Assembly: GCF_003201835.2 (NCBI RefSeq)
Contig: NZ_CP029289.2
Coordinates: forward strand, 2,426,501-2,490,500
DNA from: Acidianus brierleyi
GTDB lineage: Archaea; Thermoproteota; Thermoprotei_A; Sulfolobales; Sulfolobaceae
Direction: 5' to 3'
Length of the DNA stretch: 64,000 nt
Position numbers and translations under genes: made by a program. Shown here one piece after another: positions 18,032-27,516 of this stretch (the first letter of the stretch is position 1; each line of letters starts with the position of its first letter). The notes beneath the pieces were generated by a model. The model ran no database searches. It saw only the letters and a program-made list of their open reading frames with translations, and was not told the DNA's origin.

Positions 18032-20906
18032 CATTATCACTCTCGTCTACGTCTACAAGTAAGTTAATATTTGGCGAAGGTGGGAGCATTAATAAACTAA
18101 AGAAAACATAATTTGCAAATATCTTATCTAAAAGTGAAAACACATCTACATAGTTTGATTGCGTAATCAATGTTTTATTAAAACTAGAGATAAATCCTAT
18201 TAATCTTAAATACTTCTCATAACCTTTATCTAATGCAACATTAATTATTTTAACTAAATCTCCAGTATTCTTAAGGGCTTTTTCAACGCTACTTTGTATA
18301 TTTGATAGAAGATCACTTTTTTCTTTTTCATTGATCATATCTAGCAGATTATTTGAGGAATTGGATATTTTTATGTTATCTAATTTTTTATTAAAATTCT
18401 CAAGATTTTTCAATTTTATGTTTAAGTTTTGTATAAGAGATTTAAGACTATTATTACTAGCTGTACCAGAATATAAGCTATCTTGAATTTCTTTTACTAT
18501 TTCAAAGCTTTTATTTAATATATAAATAATTTCTTTCTTATCAAATATCTTGAGTTCATCAGTATTTTGTTCTTCTATAAAATTTGCTGCTTCTGATATT
18601 GAATTGAGAGTATTATTTATGTATTCGTCTATTTTCTGACTAATTTCCATATCATTATTTTCATTGTTAATAATAATTTCCATATCATTATTAAGCTGCG
18701 TTAAAGTATCTTTTAAGGTCCGTTTTAGATCTTCGTCCGAAAGGTCTAGGCATAGTTGCTTCTTCAATTCTTTCGTAGTATCTTCTGAAGCCAAGGCATT
18801 AATAGATTGAGAGATTAATTGCCTAGCTATATCTTTGCACTCATCATATTTATTTACATCACCTACACAAGTACTAATACCATTAACTGCCCATTTTAAA
18901 AGAATGTATGAAAAGATATGCTGTAGTGTAATTTCAATATTCATAGAATTAATTGTAATGAAACGTAATTTTGAATTTAGGTTAGTTAATGTATTTCTGA
19001 GATCGTCGTTATAGATATATAGTGACGCATAAGGTGTAGATTGTAATGTTAATATACCAGTAGCTATTCTGTAACTATTTTCGTTCCTTCCCGCTCTTCC
19101 TATTCTTTGAATAAAACTCTCTTTTGACAATGGCAATTTATGTTGAATTACTAATGCTACATCTCCTATATCGATACCTAACTCCAATGTAGATGTAGAA
19201 AATAGAAGTAATTTTGTTTTATCTTTCTTGAAGCTTTCTTCTATTTCTGATCTTTTTTCAGGAGACAAGAGAGAATAATGTTCATCTATTCCATTTTTCA
19301 TATTCTCGGCGAAATTTCTCAGTTCGTCGTCGTCTCCACATATCTTGCTATAGGCTGCTAGGAAAGGCCAATAGTACTCGTCTTTACAACATAAATTTTT
19401 AGGATCTTTGTAACAAAGATGATCCCTTATTTCTCTACCTTGTCTTCCTCCTAGAATCGTATTCCAAAAATATTTGTAGAGAGTATCTACTCCCGACACG
19501 CTATCAGCAAATAGTATACCTTTGCGATTGTACTCCTTAAGCCAAGTTAATGCCAACTGAGTTACATCCTCAGTTAGTGTTTCAACTCCTCTTTCTATGT
19601 TAGGAAAAAGAAATTCGTATAATATTATTCTCTCCTTTTTATTTCCTAAATGCTGATTTTTATAATAATCTTCTAATGATAAAATTTCTGGTATGCAATT
19701 TTCATTCTCACAGCAAGCTATTTTAGTTAGGAAATTTTTATAATCTGGAATAGTTGCAGATGAAAATATTATTTTATCAATATAATCTTTTTTTGTAAGA
19801 TTCTTCAATGACTCAAGTAATCTTAAGATAAATTTCAAGTGTTGAGTATATATACCGTCGTAGGCATGAATTTCATCAAACACGATGTACCTAATGTTTT
19901 TAAAACTCTGTACTGTTTCTCTATTGAGAAGTCTCCTATAGAGTATCCATAAATTAGTAACTAAAATATTTGAGTACTCTTTATGGATATCTTCTCTAGT
20001 TGCAATAAGGTAATCGTATTTATGCCCACACTTTTTACATTCTATTATCCTATTATTATATATGAGATCTCCTCCGCATTTTACACATTTTAGTCCTCTA
20101 TACGCATCACCGTTTCTTATTTCATATGCCTTTGGTGTATCTCCATCTTCTAATGCAATTGTAACCATTTTATTATATTTTTTTAATTCATCGTTAATTA
20201 TAGAAACATATTTAAGAAGTCTAAAGATTTGATCTTTTGCCAAAGCCTTTCTTGGATATACAAATACTATATTGATTGGTTCTTCTCCTCTAATTACGCT
20301 TTCTAACAAATATACAAGCCCAGGTAAAGTAAATGCTAATGTCTTTCCACTAGCAGTAGGAGCTACTAATGGTATATACTTATAATCAGTAGAGAGAATT
20401 TGCTCAATTATATACAATTGATAACTCGATATACTTTTTATTTTAGGATCATATTCGTTTAATATTCTCTTAATAATTTTCATTATAAGGATAACATCAT
20501 TTTTGGATACTCCATCTCTGTCTAATTTATCTTGAATAATTTTAAGTATTTCATTAAAACTATGCGCTTCAAAATCTGGAAATGGTTCTTCTTTTAACTC
20601 AATATCATATTCTAAAGCGTAAGGCGAATCGTTTTTATAAGCTCTTACATGAGCGGCCTTTGCTAGAAGAGCCATATGGGCTGTCCTATATTTACCACAT
20701 AAATTTATAATCATTTTATTATTTATCAATCCTGTAAGTAATTGATTTCCATTATTTAAATTTAAATTTGATATAATATTATTTAACTCGTTGGCATCAA
20801 GAAAAGTTGTAGCAAAGTCTTTATTTTTCTTAAATTTATCAACCTCATACTTTAAAATCGCTTGATATAGTCTAATTTCATCTTCAGTAGGTATTTTGAC
20901 AGCCAT
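18024..20906 (-). CDS. DrmA/YprA-like superfamily 2 helicase with zinc ribbon
   Basis: A 960-aa DExH helicase. Walker A APTASGKTLAF lies at 182-192. A zinc ribbon (CVKCGG...CKKCGHKY) is inserted between motifs Ia and II. VFDEIHAYDGIY, FSSATIPDYKNF, STLELGIDIGD and QRIGRAGR follow. The last 300 residues are mostly long predicted helices rich in Asn/Lys/Glu. The layout fits the YprA/MrfA helicase family that supplies DrmA in DISARM, and the next gene carrying DUF1998 is the usual partner of that family. Its role would be ATP-driven DNA translocation in a restriction complex (inference). It starts 5 nt after the upstream orphan gene and overlaps the DUF1998-PLD gene. Confidence 0.87.
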   Translation of the reverse strand: MAVKIPTEDEIRLYQAILKYEVDKFKKNKDFATTFLDANELNNIISNLNLNNGNQLLTGLINNKMIINLCGKYRTAHMALLAKAAHVRAYKNDSPYALEYDIELKEEPFPDFEAHSFNEILKIIQDKLDRDGVSKNDVILIMKIIKRILNEYDPKIKSISSYQLYIIEQILSTDYKYIPLVAPTASGKTLAFTLPGLVYLLESVIRGEEPINIVFVYPRKALAKDQIFRLLKYVSIINDELKKYNKMVTIALEDGDTPKAYEIRNGDAYRGLKCVKCGGDLIYNNRIIECKKCGHKYDYLIATREDIHKEYSNILVTNLWILYRRLLNRETVQSFKNIRYIVFDEIHAYDGIYTQHLKFILRLLESLKNLTKKDYIDKIIFSSATIPDYKNFLTKIACCENENCIPEILSLEDYYKNQHLGNKKERIILYEFLFPNIERGVETLTEDVTQLALTWLKEYNRKGILFADSVSGVDTLYKYFWNTILGGRQGREIRDHLCYKDPKNLCCKDEYYWPFLAAYSKICGDDDELRNFAENMKNGIDEHYSLLSPEKRSEIEESFKKDKTKLLLFSTSTLELGIDIGDVALVIQHKLPLSKESFIQRIGRAGRNENSYRIATGILTLQSTPYASLYIYNDDLRNTLTNLNSKLRFITINSMNIEITLQHIFSYILLKWAVNGISTCVGDVNKYDECKDIARQLISQSINALASEDTTKELKKQLCLDLSDEDLKRTLKDTLTQLNNDMEIIINNENNDMEISQKIDEYINNTLNSISEAANFIEEQNTDELKIFDKKEIIYILNKSFEIVKEIQDSLYSGTASNNSLKSLIQNLNIKLKNLENFNKKLDNIKISNSSNNLLDMINEKEKSDLLSNIQSSVEKALKNTGDLVKIINVALDKGYEKYLRLIGFISSFNKTLITQSNYVDVFSLLDKIFANYVFFSLLMLPPSPNINLLVDVDESDNDE

Positions 20907-20911
20907 AATAT

Positions 20912-22165
20912 CTATACCCTATTTAATAATCTTGAAGTATAAATTCTTTTTAGCTTTTGAATTATCTCTGTTATAGTTTTATATTCGATATTATAATCAT
21001 TAATTATTTTAATTAATTCTTCTTTTTTATTAACTATATTTTTAGTATTATCTCTAAATAGATTCAAAAGTTTCCTTCTTTTAATCTCATCTTTTAAAAT
21101 ATTATTGACTAACAAAGTGTATAATTGTTCATTCTCAAAAGCAATGGAAGTTAGTTCCGGATGCACAAATATTATATTATTTCTATTATCAGCAACAAAA
21201 ATCCTTATTTTAAAGTCGTTATAATTAAAAGAAAACATCTCTTCTATATCATTCCCAGATTGTATGTGAATATTCATTTTTATTGGCGAACTATTTACCT
21301 TTTGTATAAATTTAGAGAATTTTTCAATTATATTTTTGAATTCCTGAAAACTACATATTTTAAGAAAATCATCATTATCTAACTTAGTTACATATATACT
21401 TCTAAGTATCATTAGGATAATCCTTGATTTTATATCTAATTTATTATAATATCCTCCTTTTTCGTTATTATACTCTATAAGGAAGTTATTATTGCTTATC
21501 TTACATTTATCCTCTCCTGTTCTCTCTATAATAATCCTCTTAACTAATAGATACGTCAATAAATTTTTCTCTATGTTATTATCTAAATTAATATTTCTAA
21601 AATTTAAATTTATATCCAAATATTTACCATTAGTATCTATACTAGCATAAGTATGATAAATTTTGAATATAGTTAGGTATCTTTCTCCAACATATATGTA
21701 AATGTTTCCACGAAATATGTTATTCTCGTTAAATGGTAGACTCAAAGAAAATAGCCAATATGTACCATAAATATCCAATAACTTATCATTAGATAAAACA
21801 TTTCCGTTATGACTTTTATTGTAATCGCAAATACCACAAGAATGACATATTAAACTCTTGTCATATTTAACTATCTTATTAGAAAATTTTCTGAAAAAAT
21901 CTTTGTGCTGTCCCCAATATTTATAAGTCATTATCCTATCCTGAGTTAAAACATATATTGGCAGAAACATACCCGTATTGAATACGTTCCCTTTCCAAAG
22001 AAAAATTCGTTTGACAGTGCTTGGACCTACTAGATTACCTAAATTAAAAAAGTATACATGGGTACCACCGTAAGCATAGTCCCGAATGCTATTATATTGT
22101 TGCTCGTATTTATTGCAACCACGAAGAAGGAATTTTACGTGTTCCTCATGATCAAAAGTAATCAT
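20912..22165 (-). CDS. Orphan first gene of the DISARM-like unit, with Cys cluster
   Basis: A protein of 417 aa that I do not recognise. It contains a short cysteine cluster CHSCGICDYNKSH near residue 110 and is otherwise rich in Asn, Ile, Tyr and Lys, with no membrane segments, P-loop or nuclease motif. The N-terminus ITFDHEEHVKFLLRGCNKYE is preceded by ATG 22165, preferred over TTG 22186 because a T/A-rich TATA-like stretch lies at about 22187-22200. It ends 5 nt before the DrmA-like helicase, so it is in the same transcription unit and is probably a dedicated component, perhaps a recognition subunit (inference). Confidence 0.7.
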   Translation of the reverse strand: MITFDHEEHVKFLLRGCNKYEQQYNSIRDYAYGGTHVYFFNLGNLVGPSTVKRIFLWKGNVFNTGMFLPIYVLTQDRIMTYKYWGQHKDFFRKFSNKIVKYDKSLICHSCGICDYNKSHNGNVLSNDKLLDIYGTYWLFSLSLPFNENNIFRGNIYIYVGERYLTIFKIYHTYASIDTNGKYLDINLNFRNINLDNNIEKNLLTYLLVKRIIIERTGEDKCKISNNNFLIEYNNEKGGYYNKLDIKSRIILMILRSIYVTKLDNDDFLKICSFQEFKNIIEKFSKFIQKVNSSPIKMNIHIQSGNDIEEMFSFNYNDFKIRIFVADNRNNIIFVHPELTSIAFENEQLYTLLVNNILKDEIKRRKLLNLFRDNTKNIVNKKEELIKIINDYNIEYKTITEIIQKLKRIYTSRLLNRV

Positions 22166-22441
22166 TATAATAACAGTATTACACAAATATTAATAAGTAT
22201 TACTCTTTCTATTTATATTTAATGGCAATACTTTGTTTAAACATTAATTTATCAACTACTTTGTAGTTGGTTTGTTTTCCAGACTAAAAAGTATAAAATG
22301 AAAGTAATGAGATTTAATTTGGAAATAATTTATGAACCATATCTCGCTTAATCATTATCTCTTTTTATTAATTCATTTTCGGTTAAACTAATAAACTATC
22401 ACATAAATTATGCTTTGTGGGTTCGTTCAATATATTTCAAT
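22166..22441. other. AT-rich intergenic region
   Basis: About 280 nt between the defence unit promoter and the insertion sequence. A TATA-like stretch near 22187-22220 probably serves the leftward operon. No gene or repeat was recognised. Confidence 0.4.
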
Positions 22442-23452
22442 AGAATGATACAGTAAAAATATGTTTTCTATAGAAAATAATATCTCTCCTAAATAATTTA
22501 CTATACTACTTCTTGACCTCAAAGCCCTTAGCTCGACCAACAACAAGGTTAGCCATGTACATCATCCAAGCATAAGCCCAAAACTTGAGCTTAGCCTCAA
22601 CAACTTGACCAGCAAAACTCGTAGCCCTAACAGACTCACCAAAAGTACGCTTAACCGCTGAGAACAAGGATTCAACCAACCACCTATTACCATAACCCTT
22701 CTCATCCCGCCAACGTTCATAACCCAACTTCTTGAACTCGCGCACAGCCTTACGCCTAGCAGGATGACCACGCCTAGTAGAAGCGTCTTTCCTAGGAGGA
22801 ACAACAACATCAACACCAAGATTATAAATCTCGTTAGTATCATAAGCCTTATCGCCATAGAACCTCTTAACTTCCTTACCCTTTTCCTTCAAGTCCTTTA
22901 CAGTATTTGAAGCAGATTCGGCCTCATTACTCGTCACCTCAGCGCTTACTATCTTGAACTCGTCCTTCTCCATAACTACTTCAATCTTAAGGAATTTTGA
23001 ATCCCTCCTTTTGCCCCACTTTACTACTACGTATTGTCCTCCCCTTGTTGTGCTTATTCCAGTACCATCAGCTATTACTTCAAGTTCGTCACTCGCTTCA
23101 GGGAAATTAATATTCATGTTTCTTACCCTTTCCCATATTGTTGAATAATCTAGGCTTGTTGGGATTATCTTCATTTCTGCTAGTGCGCTTAGTACTCCTT
23201 CTATTGCTCTGTAAGGTAAGAATAAGTGTAGGAATGCTAGGAAGTCGTTGAACTCCTTTGGTGCCTTGTACTTGGTCTTAGCATACCTGTTCTCTTCCTG
23301 GAGTAATTCCCACCAGTGTTCGAAGACGTAGAAGGGGAACATTAGCTTGTATCTAGTTACCACGTTCTCATCGTACTTGCTCCAATCCCTAGTGTTCTTC
23401 TTTTCCATGGGTAATACTCTGCATAATTACTTAAAAATTTTTGTATAATTCT
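22442..23452 (-). mobile_element. IS5-family insertion sequence (ISC1058-like), ends tentative
   Basis: A single transposase gene is flanked by an 11-nt near-inverted repeat: AGAATGATACA begins at 22442 and TGTATAATTCT ends at 23452 (10 of 11 match). That gives an element of about 1.0 kb, normal for IS5 relatives. No target duplication was found outside these ends, so the boundaries are provisional. It separates the defence island from the kinase gene. Confidence 0.5.
22506..23408 (-). CDS. IS5-family DDE transposase
   Basis: The 300-aa protein appears intact. The DDE residues are visible as VIADGTG (D near 112), FYGDKAYD (D near 195) and a final NRWLVESLFSAVKR (E near 255), the Y-(2)-R-(3)-E-(6)-K-like arrangement of IS4/IS5 enzymes. 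ATG 23408 starts MEKKNTRDWSKYD. Base composition is clearly more GC-rich than its neighbours, in keeping with recent transfer. From memory it resembles ISC1058-type transposases of Sulfolobus. Confidence 0.88.
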   Translation of the reverse strand: MEKKNTRDWSKYDENVVTRYKLMFPFYVFEHWWELLQEENRYAKTKYKAPKEFNDFLAFLHLFLPYRAIEGVLSALAEMKIIPTSLDYSTIWERVRNMNINFPEASDELEVIADGTGISTTRGGQYVVVKWGKRRDSKFLKIEVVMEKDEFKIVSAEVTSNEAESASNTVKDLKEKGKEVKRFYGDKAYDTNEIYNLGVDVVVPPRKDASTRRGHPARRKAVREFKKLGYERWRDEKGYGNRWLVESLFSAVKRTFGESVRATSFAGQVVEAKLKFWAYAWMMYMANLVVGRAKGFEVKK

Positions 23453-23482
23453 GAAGCGATCCACAACGTACATAAATTATAA

Positions 23483-25150
23483 ATGATGAAAGTAAACTAT
23501 TTCTATTACGTAGTCCTTGTGGGAATAGTTTATCTGTGGCAAATTTACTACCTTCATAATCTTATTCCATTGTTAGTTTACACGATTCTTTATTCCCTTT
23601 TTGTATTAACGTTCTTAAAAAGAAAAATTAAATATTCGACCGTTTTAAACATATTAACTTACTTTGTAATAGTAATTTACTGGATGATCTTCCATCCAAG
23701 GTACCTTTACGGTAATCCATTCTTTCTTTTTTCTTCTATAGTGGCAATAATTTCAGGAATATTAATAATCAAAGACGAGGAGAAAAAAGGTTTAGGGTTA
23801 CTTTCCCTTGGAATTATAATAAACGTAATTATGGCTACTGATAAGAATTACATGAGAATCTCATTTTTAGATCCAATATTCCTAACCATTTCGTTTATTA
23901 CTTGGAGAATTGGAAATGAGAGACCGAAACTTCAAACTTCTCAGACTGTATATTATCAACCGCCAATAGGTTACACTACAGAATTGAAGAAGACAACTTT
24001 CATTTTTAGGGGATTACCTAAGAATTGTGCGCCTACGTTAGAAGTATGCGGAATAAAATATACACCAAACATAGAATATCAAGGCGATTATATTCTTGAA
24101 TTAACTTTTGAGTGCTCTTGGAGAGCTAGAAAAGTAAAATGTAATGGAAAAACCTACAAGCCAAATAAAGAAAGCGGTTTCGCTAAATTAGAGGATAGTA
24201 TAATTATAAATTACTACGAGGATGTTACAATAACGCAAACTACAAATAAAATTAAAAACACTCAAAATCCACCAAACTCCTCATCGGTCCCTCAATGTTG
24301 GATAAACAATAAATTATCAATTTATAAAATAGATGGAATTATAGGCGAAGGAGGAACAGGTTATGTACTTAAGGGTAATTATTCTTCAAAAGAAGTGGCC
24401 ATTAAAGTTTTAAAAATTCAAGGGAATCCTCAAGAGTACTTTAATAACTTATTGCAGGAAGCATCGAACTTGATAAACCTTTCGAATCATCCGCATATAG
24501 TAAAAATTTTCGCAATTAATAATTTAGATAAGTTCATTATCGACGAGATAATTAAGGGAAATAAATCACTATATATAAATAATCCTCCAATGATAGCAAT
24601 GGAGTTGATGAGAGGCTCACTTTACGACCTACTTAAGGAAGATGCTTTCTTTTACTCAGTTAGATGGAGGAAAAACATATTTAGAGCAGTTCACCAAATT
24701 GCTGAGGCGTTAGATTACATGCACTCGAAAGGTTACGTCCATATGGACGTAAAACCTCAGAACATATTCATTAATAAAATTCCTTCAGACCCCTCAGAAT
24801 TAGATTATGTAGAATTCAAACTCGGAGATTTGGGTAGTGCAGTTAGAATAGGAGAGAAAGTCAGACAGTTAACCTTAGAATATTCACCTCCAGAGGCGTT
24901 AATAGGAAAAGCTAATCCTTCTTTCGACGTTTTCGCTTTGGGTATGACATTGTACGTATTGCTCAATAGAAAAAATGATAGACCAGACCTAAAAGAAATG
25001 GATGAATCCTTCAATGGAGACTATTCAAAAATAGCAATTTCCAGAGAGAAGCTAAACAAATGGAGTGAAAATAAAGACGATGTAATAAGAGGAGCACTGC
25101 AAATGAAATATAGTATCAAATATTTCATGAGTAGATTATCATCAAGTTAA
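23483..25150 (+). CDS. Membrane-anchored Hanks-type Ser/Thr protein kinase
   Basis: In the 555-aa protein, residues 1-150 contain several hydrophobic segments (YVVLVGIVYLWQIYYLH, PLLVYTILYSLFVLTFL and others). Residues 165-250 are a beta-rich cytosolic segment with four cysteines. Residues 280-555 are a kinase domain with GEGGTGYV (288-295), VAIK (Lys308), the catalytic loop HMDVKPQN (Asp422) and the metal motif DLG (Asp449). Replacement of HRD by HMD and DFG by DLG is tolerated in active kinases, so activity is likely. ATG 23486 is an alternative start. The phosphorylated target is unknown; the next gene is also a membrane protein. Confidence 0.88.
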   Translation: MMKVNYFYYVVLVGIVYLWQIYYLHNLIPLLVYTILYSLFVLTFLKRKIKYSTVLNILTYFVIVIYWMIFHPRYLYGNPFFLFSSIVAIISGILIIKDEEKKGLGLLSLGIIINVIMATDKNYMRISFLDPIFLTISFITWRIGNERPKLQTSQTVYYQPPIGYTTELKKTTFIFRGLPKNCAPTLEVCGIKYTPNIEYQGDYILELTFECSWRARKVKCNGKTYKPNKESGFAKLEDSIIINYYEDVTITQTTNKIKNTQNPPNSSSVPQCWINNKLSIYKIDGIIGEGGTGYVLKGNYSSKEVAIKVLKIQGNPQEYFNNLLQEASNLINLSNHPHIVKIFAINNLDKFIIDEIIKGNKSLYINNPPMIAMELMRGSLYDLLKEDAFFYSVRWRKNIFRAVHQIAEALDYMHSKGYVHMDVKPQNIFINKIPSDPSELDYVEFKLGDLGSAVRIGEKVRQLTLEYSPPEALIGKANPSFDVFALGMTLYVLLNRKNDRPDLKEMDESFNGDYSKIAISREKLNKWSENKDDVIRGALQMKYSIKYFMSRLSSS

Positions 25151-25724
25151 TCATAGTTTAAAGAAACTTCACATTATGCCATTTTATTCTCTATAGCTAA
25201 TAATTTTGTATATAGTATTATACTACTATTTATGTTTTTATTTATATTTAAGTCGACATTTATATCTAATGCCAAAATAATATCATGTTCTAGAGAAGTA
25301 TTTGTTGACTTTTCATTTTTATGGTAATTCGATGAAGAAGATTTTCATAAAGTGAAAAATGCCTTTCTATATCTGCGTTGAAAGATTTATACATACTATG
25401 GGAACGTTATAGGTTGTTCATAAGGAATGTCTGTAACACTTCATATTTATAATACATTGACTTAAATAAGTGAAAGCATATAAAAACTATTTCGATGATT
25501 TTTCACGATCATGAAATAAGAAAATTTTGAGTATCAAAGATACTTTATAGTTGATTTTCATGCATTGACCTCAAATTATTAAAATCTCACTTTCGAAGTA
25601 ATCTAAACGCTAATATTTCCATAAGGTCCTCATTCATTTAGATAGTTCGAAATAAGAAGAATAACCTAAAAACTGGAAACACTAGCTTATTCAAAAATAT
25701 TAGGAAAGAGTAAAGTTTTTAAAA
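25151..25724. other. Intergenic region without recognisable gene
   Basis: About 575 nt of AT-rich DNA with stops in all frames. A TATA-like AAAGTTTTTAAAA just upstream of 25725 probably drives the next gene. No structured RNA or repeat was recognised. Confidence 0.4.
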
Positions 25725-26408
25725 ATGAATATCAATATAATTTTGTACAGACCTCCAATGACTACTATGACCGAAGTTAGATTAAGCGATATAGTAATTT
25801 TAAACCCTGTATATTTTGACACTAAACTGGGGATAATTACCTTGTTGCCACAAGTGACTCAGCCAGGAACTTATCGCCCAATTTATGCAGCTGGAATAGA
25901 GGGAATATATAGGTTAAGAAGATCTGGAAAATATTTGAAAGAAGCAGGTTCTGCCTTTGGAAGAATTGTATTATCAATTATAGGAGGTTTTATATTATTT
26001 TTCTTAATAATTGCAGGAGCCTCTTTAATGTATTCCGCCACAAGTGCTTTAACGGGAAATACTTTTATTTTATCAACAATTTCAGCTCTTATCGAATTAT
26101 TTATTGGATTAGGTATAATAATAGGAGGAATATTTGGAATTATAAAAATAATCAAATTTGCGAGGAAAGCGAGAATGCCAAAAACTGTTGAAGCTGAGTT
26201 AGTTATTCCTTGGAAAACTGTAAAAAGGATATCAGTTACCGATGAAAAGCAAGTCAATGTTGGAACTTTAGTTAACCCTATATATAAAACAATAGGTAAT
26301 TGGCATGTATTAACTGATGGGAGCGATTACCTAATCCCTGAGGTAGACGATCCGTTCAATAAATTGGATTATATAAAAGCTAAATTTAACTTAACAATTC
26401 TTGATTAA
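25725..26408 (+). CDS. Membrane protein of unknown function
   Basis: The 227-aa protein has two strong transmembrane segments near residues 85-110 (IVLSIIGGFILFFLIIAGASLMY) and 120-145 (FIGLGIIIGGIFGIIKII), flanked by soluble parts of about 80 residues at each end. The C-terminal part (IPWKTVKRISVTDEKQVNVG) looks beta-stranded. No family was recognised. ATG 25725 directly follows a TATA-like tract; an internal ATG at residue 12 is an alternative. It follows the kinase gene in the same direction after 574 nt, so it is not obviously in one operon. Confidence 0.6.
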   Translation: MNINIILYRPPMTTMTEVRLSDIVILNPVYFDTKLGIITLLPQVTQPGTYRPIYAAGIEGIYRLRRSGKYLKEAGSAFGRIVLSIIGGFILFFLIIAGASLMYSATSALTGNTFILSTISALIELFIGLGIIIGGIFGIIKIIKFARKARMPKTVEAELVIPWKTVKRISVTDEKQVNVGTLVNPIYKTIGNWHVLTDGSDYLIPEVDDPFNKLDYIKAKFNLTILD

Positions 26409-26809
26409 AAGCAAAATTCCTTACACTTAACCTTGAAGTATATCTTAATTTTAACTGGAGTAGCAGTTTATGTAAATTTAATTGTATAAGATGTAGTTAT
26501 TGTCAAATGTATTAGAATGTTGGTATTTCCAAAAATCCTTATCACTTAAGAAATGAAAAGACTACACTAAATCTTTAACTACTAGTGTTTCTAATTAATA
26601 TCGATGCTTTATATAGTAGTCGAATTTTTACGGATCTTAATCTTTTTAGAATTTGATAAATTCTAAATTTAGTGTCTAATTGAAAATTAGTTTGCCAATA
26701 TTGATGAGAAAAACTGAAGAATTCCTATATAGAATTCCACTAAACATAATATCAATAATATTTTTGACTTCTTTGTTTGTAATTTATCTTAACAAGGGGT
26801 TCAAAGGGG
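26409..26809. other. Intergenic region, with possible truncated membrane gene
   Basis: A short frame near 26703-26800 (MRKTEEFLYRIPLN followed by a hydrophobic helix) runs into the IS605-derived element and may be the 5' stump of a disrupted membrane-protein gene. The rest holds nothing recognisable. Confidence 0.3.
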
Positions 26810-27509
26810 GCGGAAGACTCCATCCGTGGAGATGGATAGGCTCCACATGCTTCGCCTCTAACATGGCTAGGCGATAGCTTGAAGAGCCGAGGAAACCACT
26901 CGATAGAGGTTAACTTTAGGATCTTCACTTTGTATGTGTAATACTCTTTTTCTAATTCTTGAATTTTTCTATAATACGCGTTGTATTGTTAATTTTGTTA
27001 GGAGATAGTGTGAACTAACTATGAGAACGTCCCCTTAAATTTTTGCACGCTCCTACTCGGGATGTTGTCCCACATGTTAGATCGCGGGGGACGTATAGCC
27101 AGCCTATCCAACGGGGTTTTATCCCCATGCCCACTTTCGGCTTGTGTTATTTTCTTGTTCTCTTTATAAAAGTTTTACTCTTGTAAGGCTTGTCTTCTTG
27201 TTTAGGAGTGTTGTTCGTGAAAATCGCCGTAGGAGCCCCCTTTGTGGTTACATTTAAATACGTATTTTTCAAATATTCTATTAATGGCAGTCACTGACGG
27301 AGTAAGCGTCACTGAGACGCCTTGGTTAAAGCGAGGGTCTATGTGGTACGCCTCTGCTCCATTCAACAGTCCCATATTGGGATACTGTAGGTTCACATTA
27401 GTGCTCGGGGTCGGAACGACCCTTAGTGCCTGTGGAGCTGAGACCTCTACCTTTGGCAAGCCTCGGCTTTGAAGCAGGAAGCCACGTCCGTTAGGGCGTG
27501 ACAGTTCAC
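26810..27509 (+). mobile_element. IS200/IS605-derived element lacking transposase genes (copy 1)
   Basis: A GC-rich block in very AT-rich surroundings. The left end has the hairpin CTCCA-TCCG-TGGAG (26818-26831). The right end has a hairpin built from CCACGTCC/GGGCGTG, followed by AGTTCAC at 27503-27509. Such subterminal hairpins and a TTCAC-type right end are characteristic of IS200/IS605 elements. No intact TnpA or TnpB frame exists. The last 280 nt recur almost unchanged at 42123-42415 and from 63755. The interior contains further strong hairpins (TCGCCT/AGGCGA at 26854-26877). I infer a non-autonomous derivative that keeps the ends and the reRNA-like region. Confidence 0.6.
27232..27509 (+). 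ncRNA. Candidate omega/reRNA-like structured RNA next to an IS605 right end
   Basis: This segment is shared by all three element copies (the third is cut by the window edge) at roughly 97% by eye and is dense in hairpins: GGGTCG-GAA-CGACCC, CCCATATTGGG, GCGTCACTGAGACGC and the terminal right-end stem. In TnpB elements this position encodes the guide RNA scaffold, with the guide being whatever follows the right end (here from 27510). A weak open frame crosses the segment (ending SACGAETSTFGKPRL) and could instead be the remnant C-terminus of TnpB. The RNA call is inference. Confidence 0.4.
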
Positions 27510-27516
27510 AAAGAGC

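Noticed and set aside
22562..22858. 98-codon frame inside the IS5 transposase gene
   Set aside because: Same-strand shadow in another frame of a clearly coding DDE transposase with intact catalytic residues.
26810..26935. RNase P RNA, SRP RNA or tRNA as an explanation for the GC-rich block
   Set aside because: The conserved core sequences I would expect (RNase P GAGGAAAGUC-type region, SRP GGAA/GCAR loops, tRNA TTCRANYC arm) are not present, while IS605-like end hairpins are.
27242..27472. Open frame across the conserved IS605 right-end block as an intact gene
   Set aside because: No start context and no TnpB catalytic or zinc-finger motifs; it is at most the C-terminal tail of a lost TnpB, and the hairpin pattern better fits RNA or transposon-end function.
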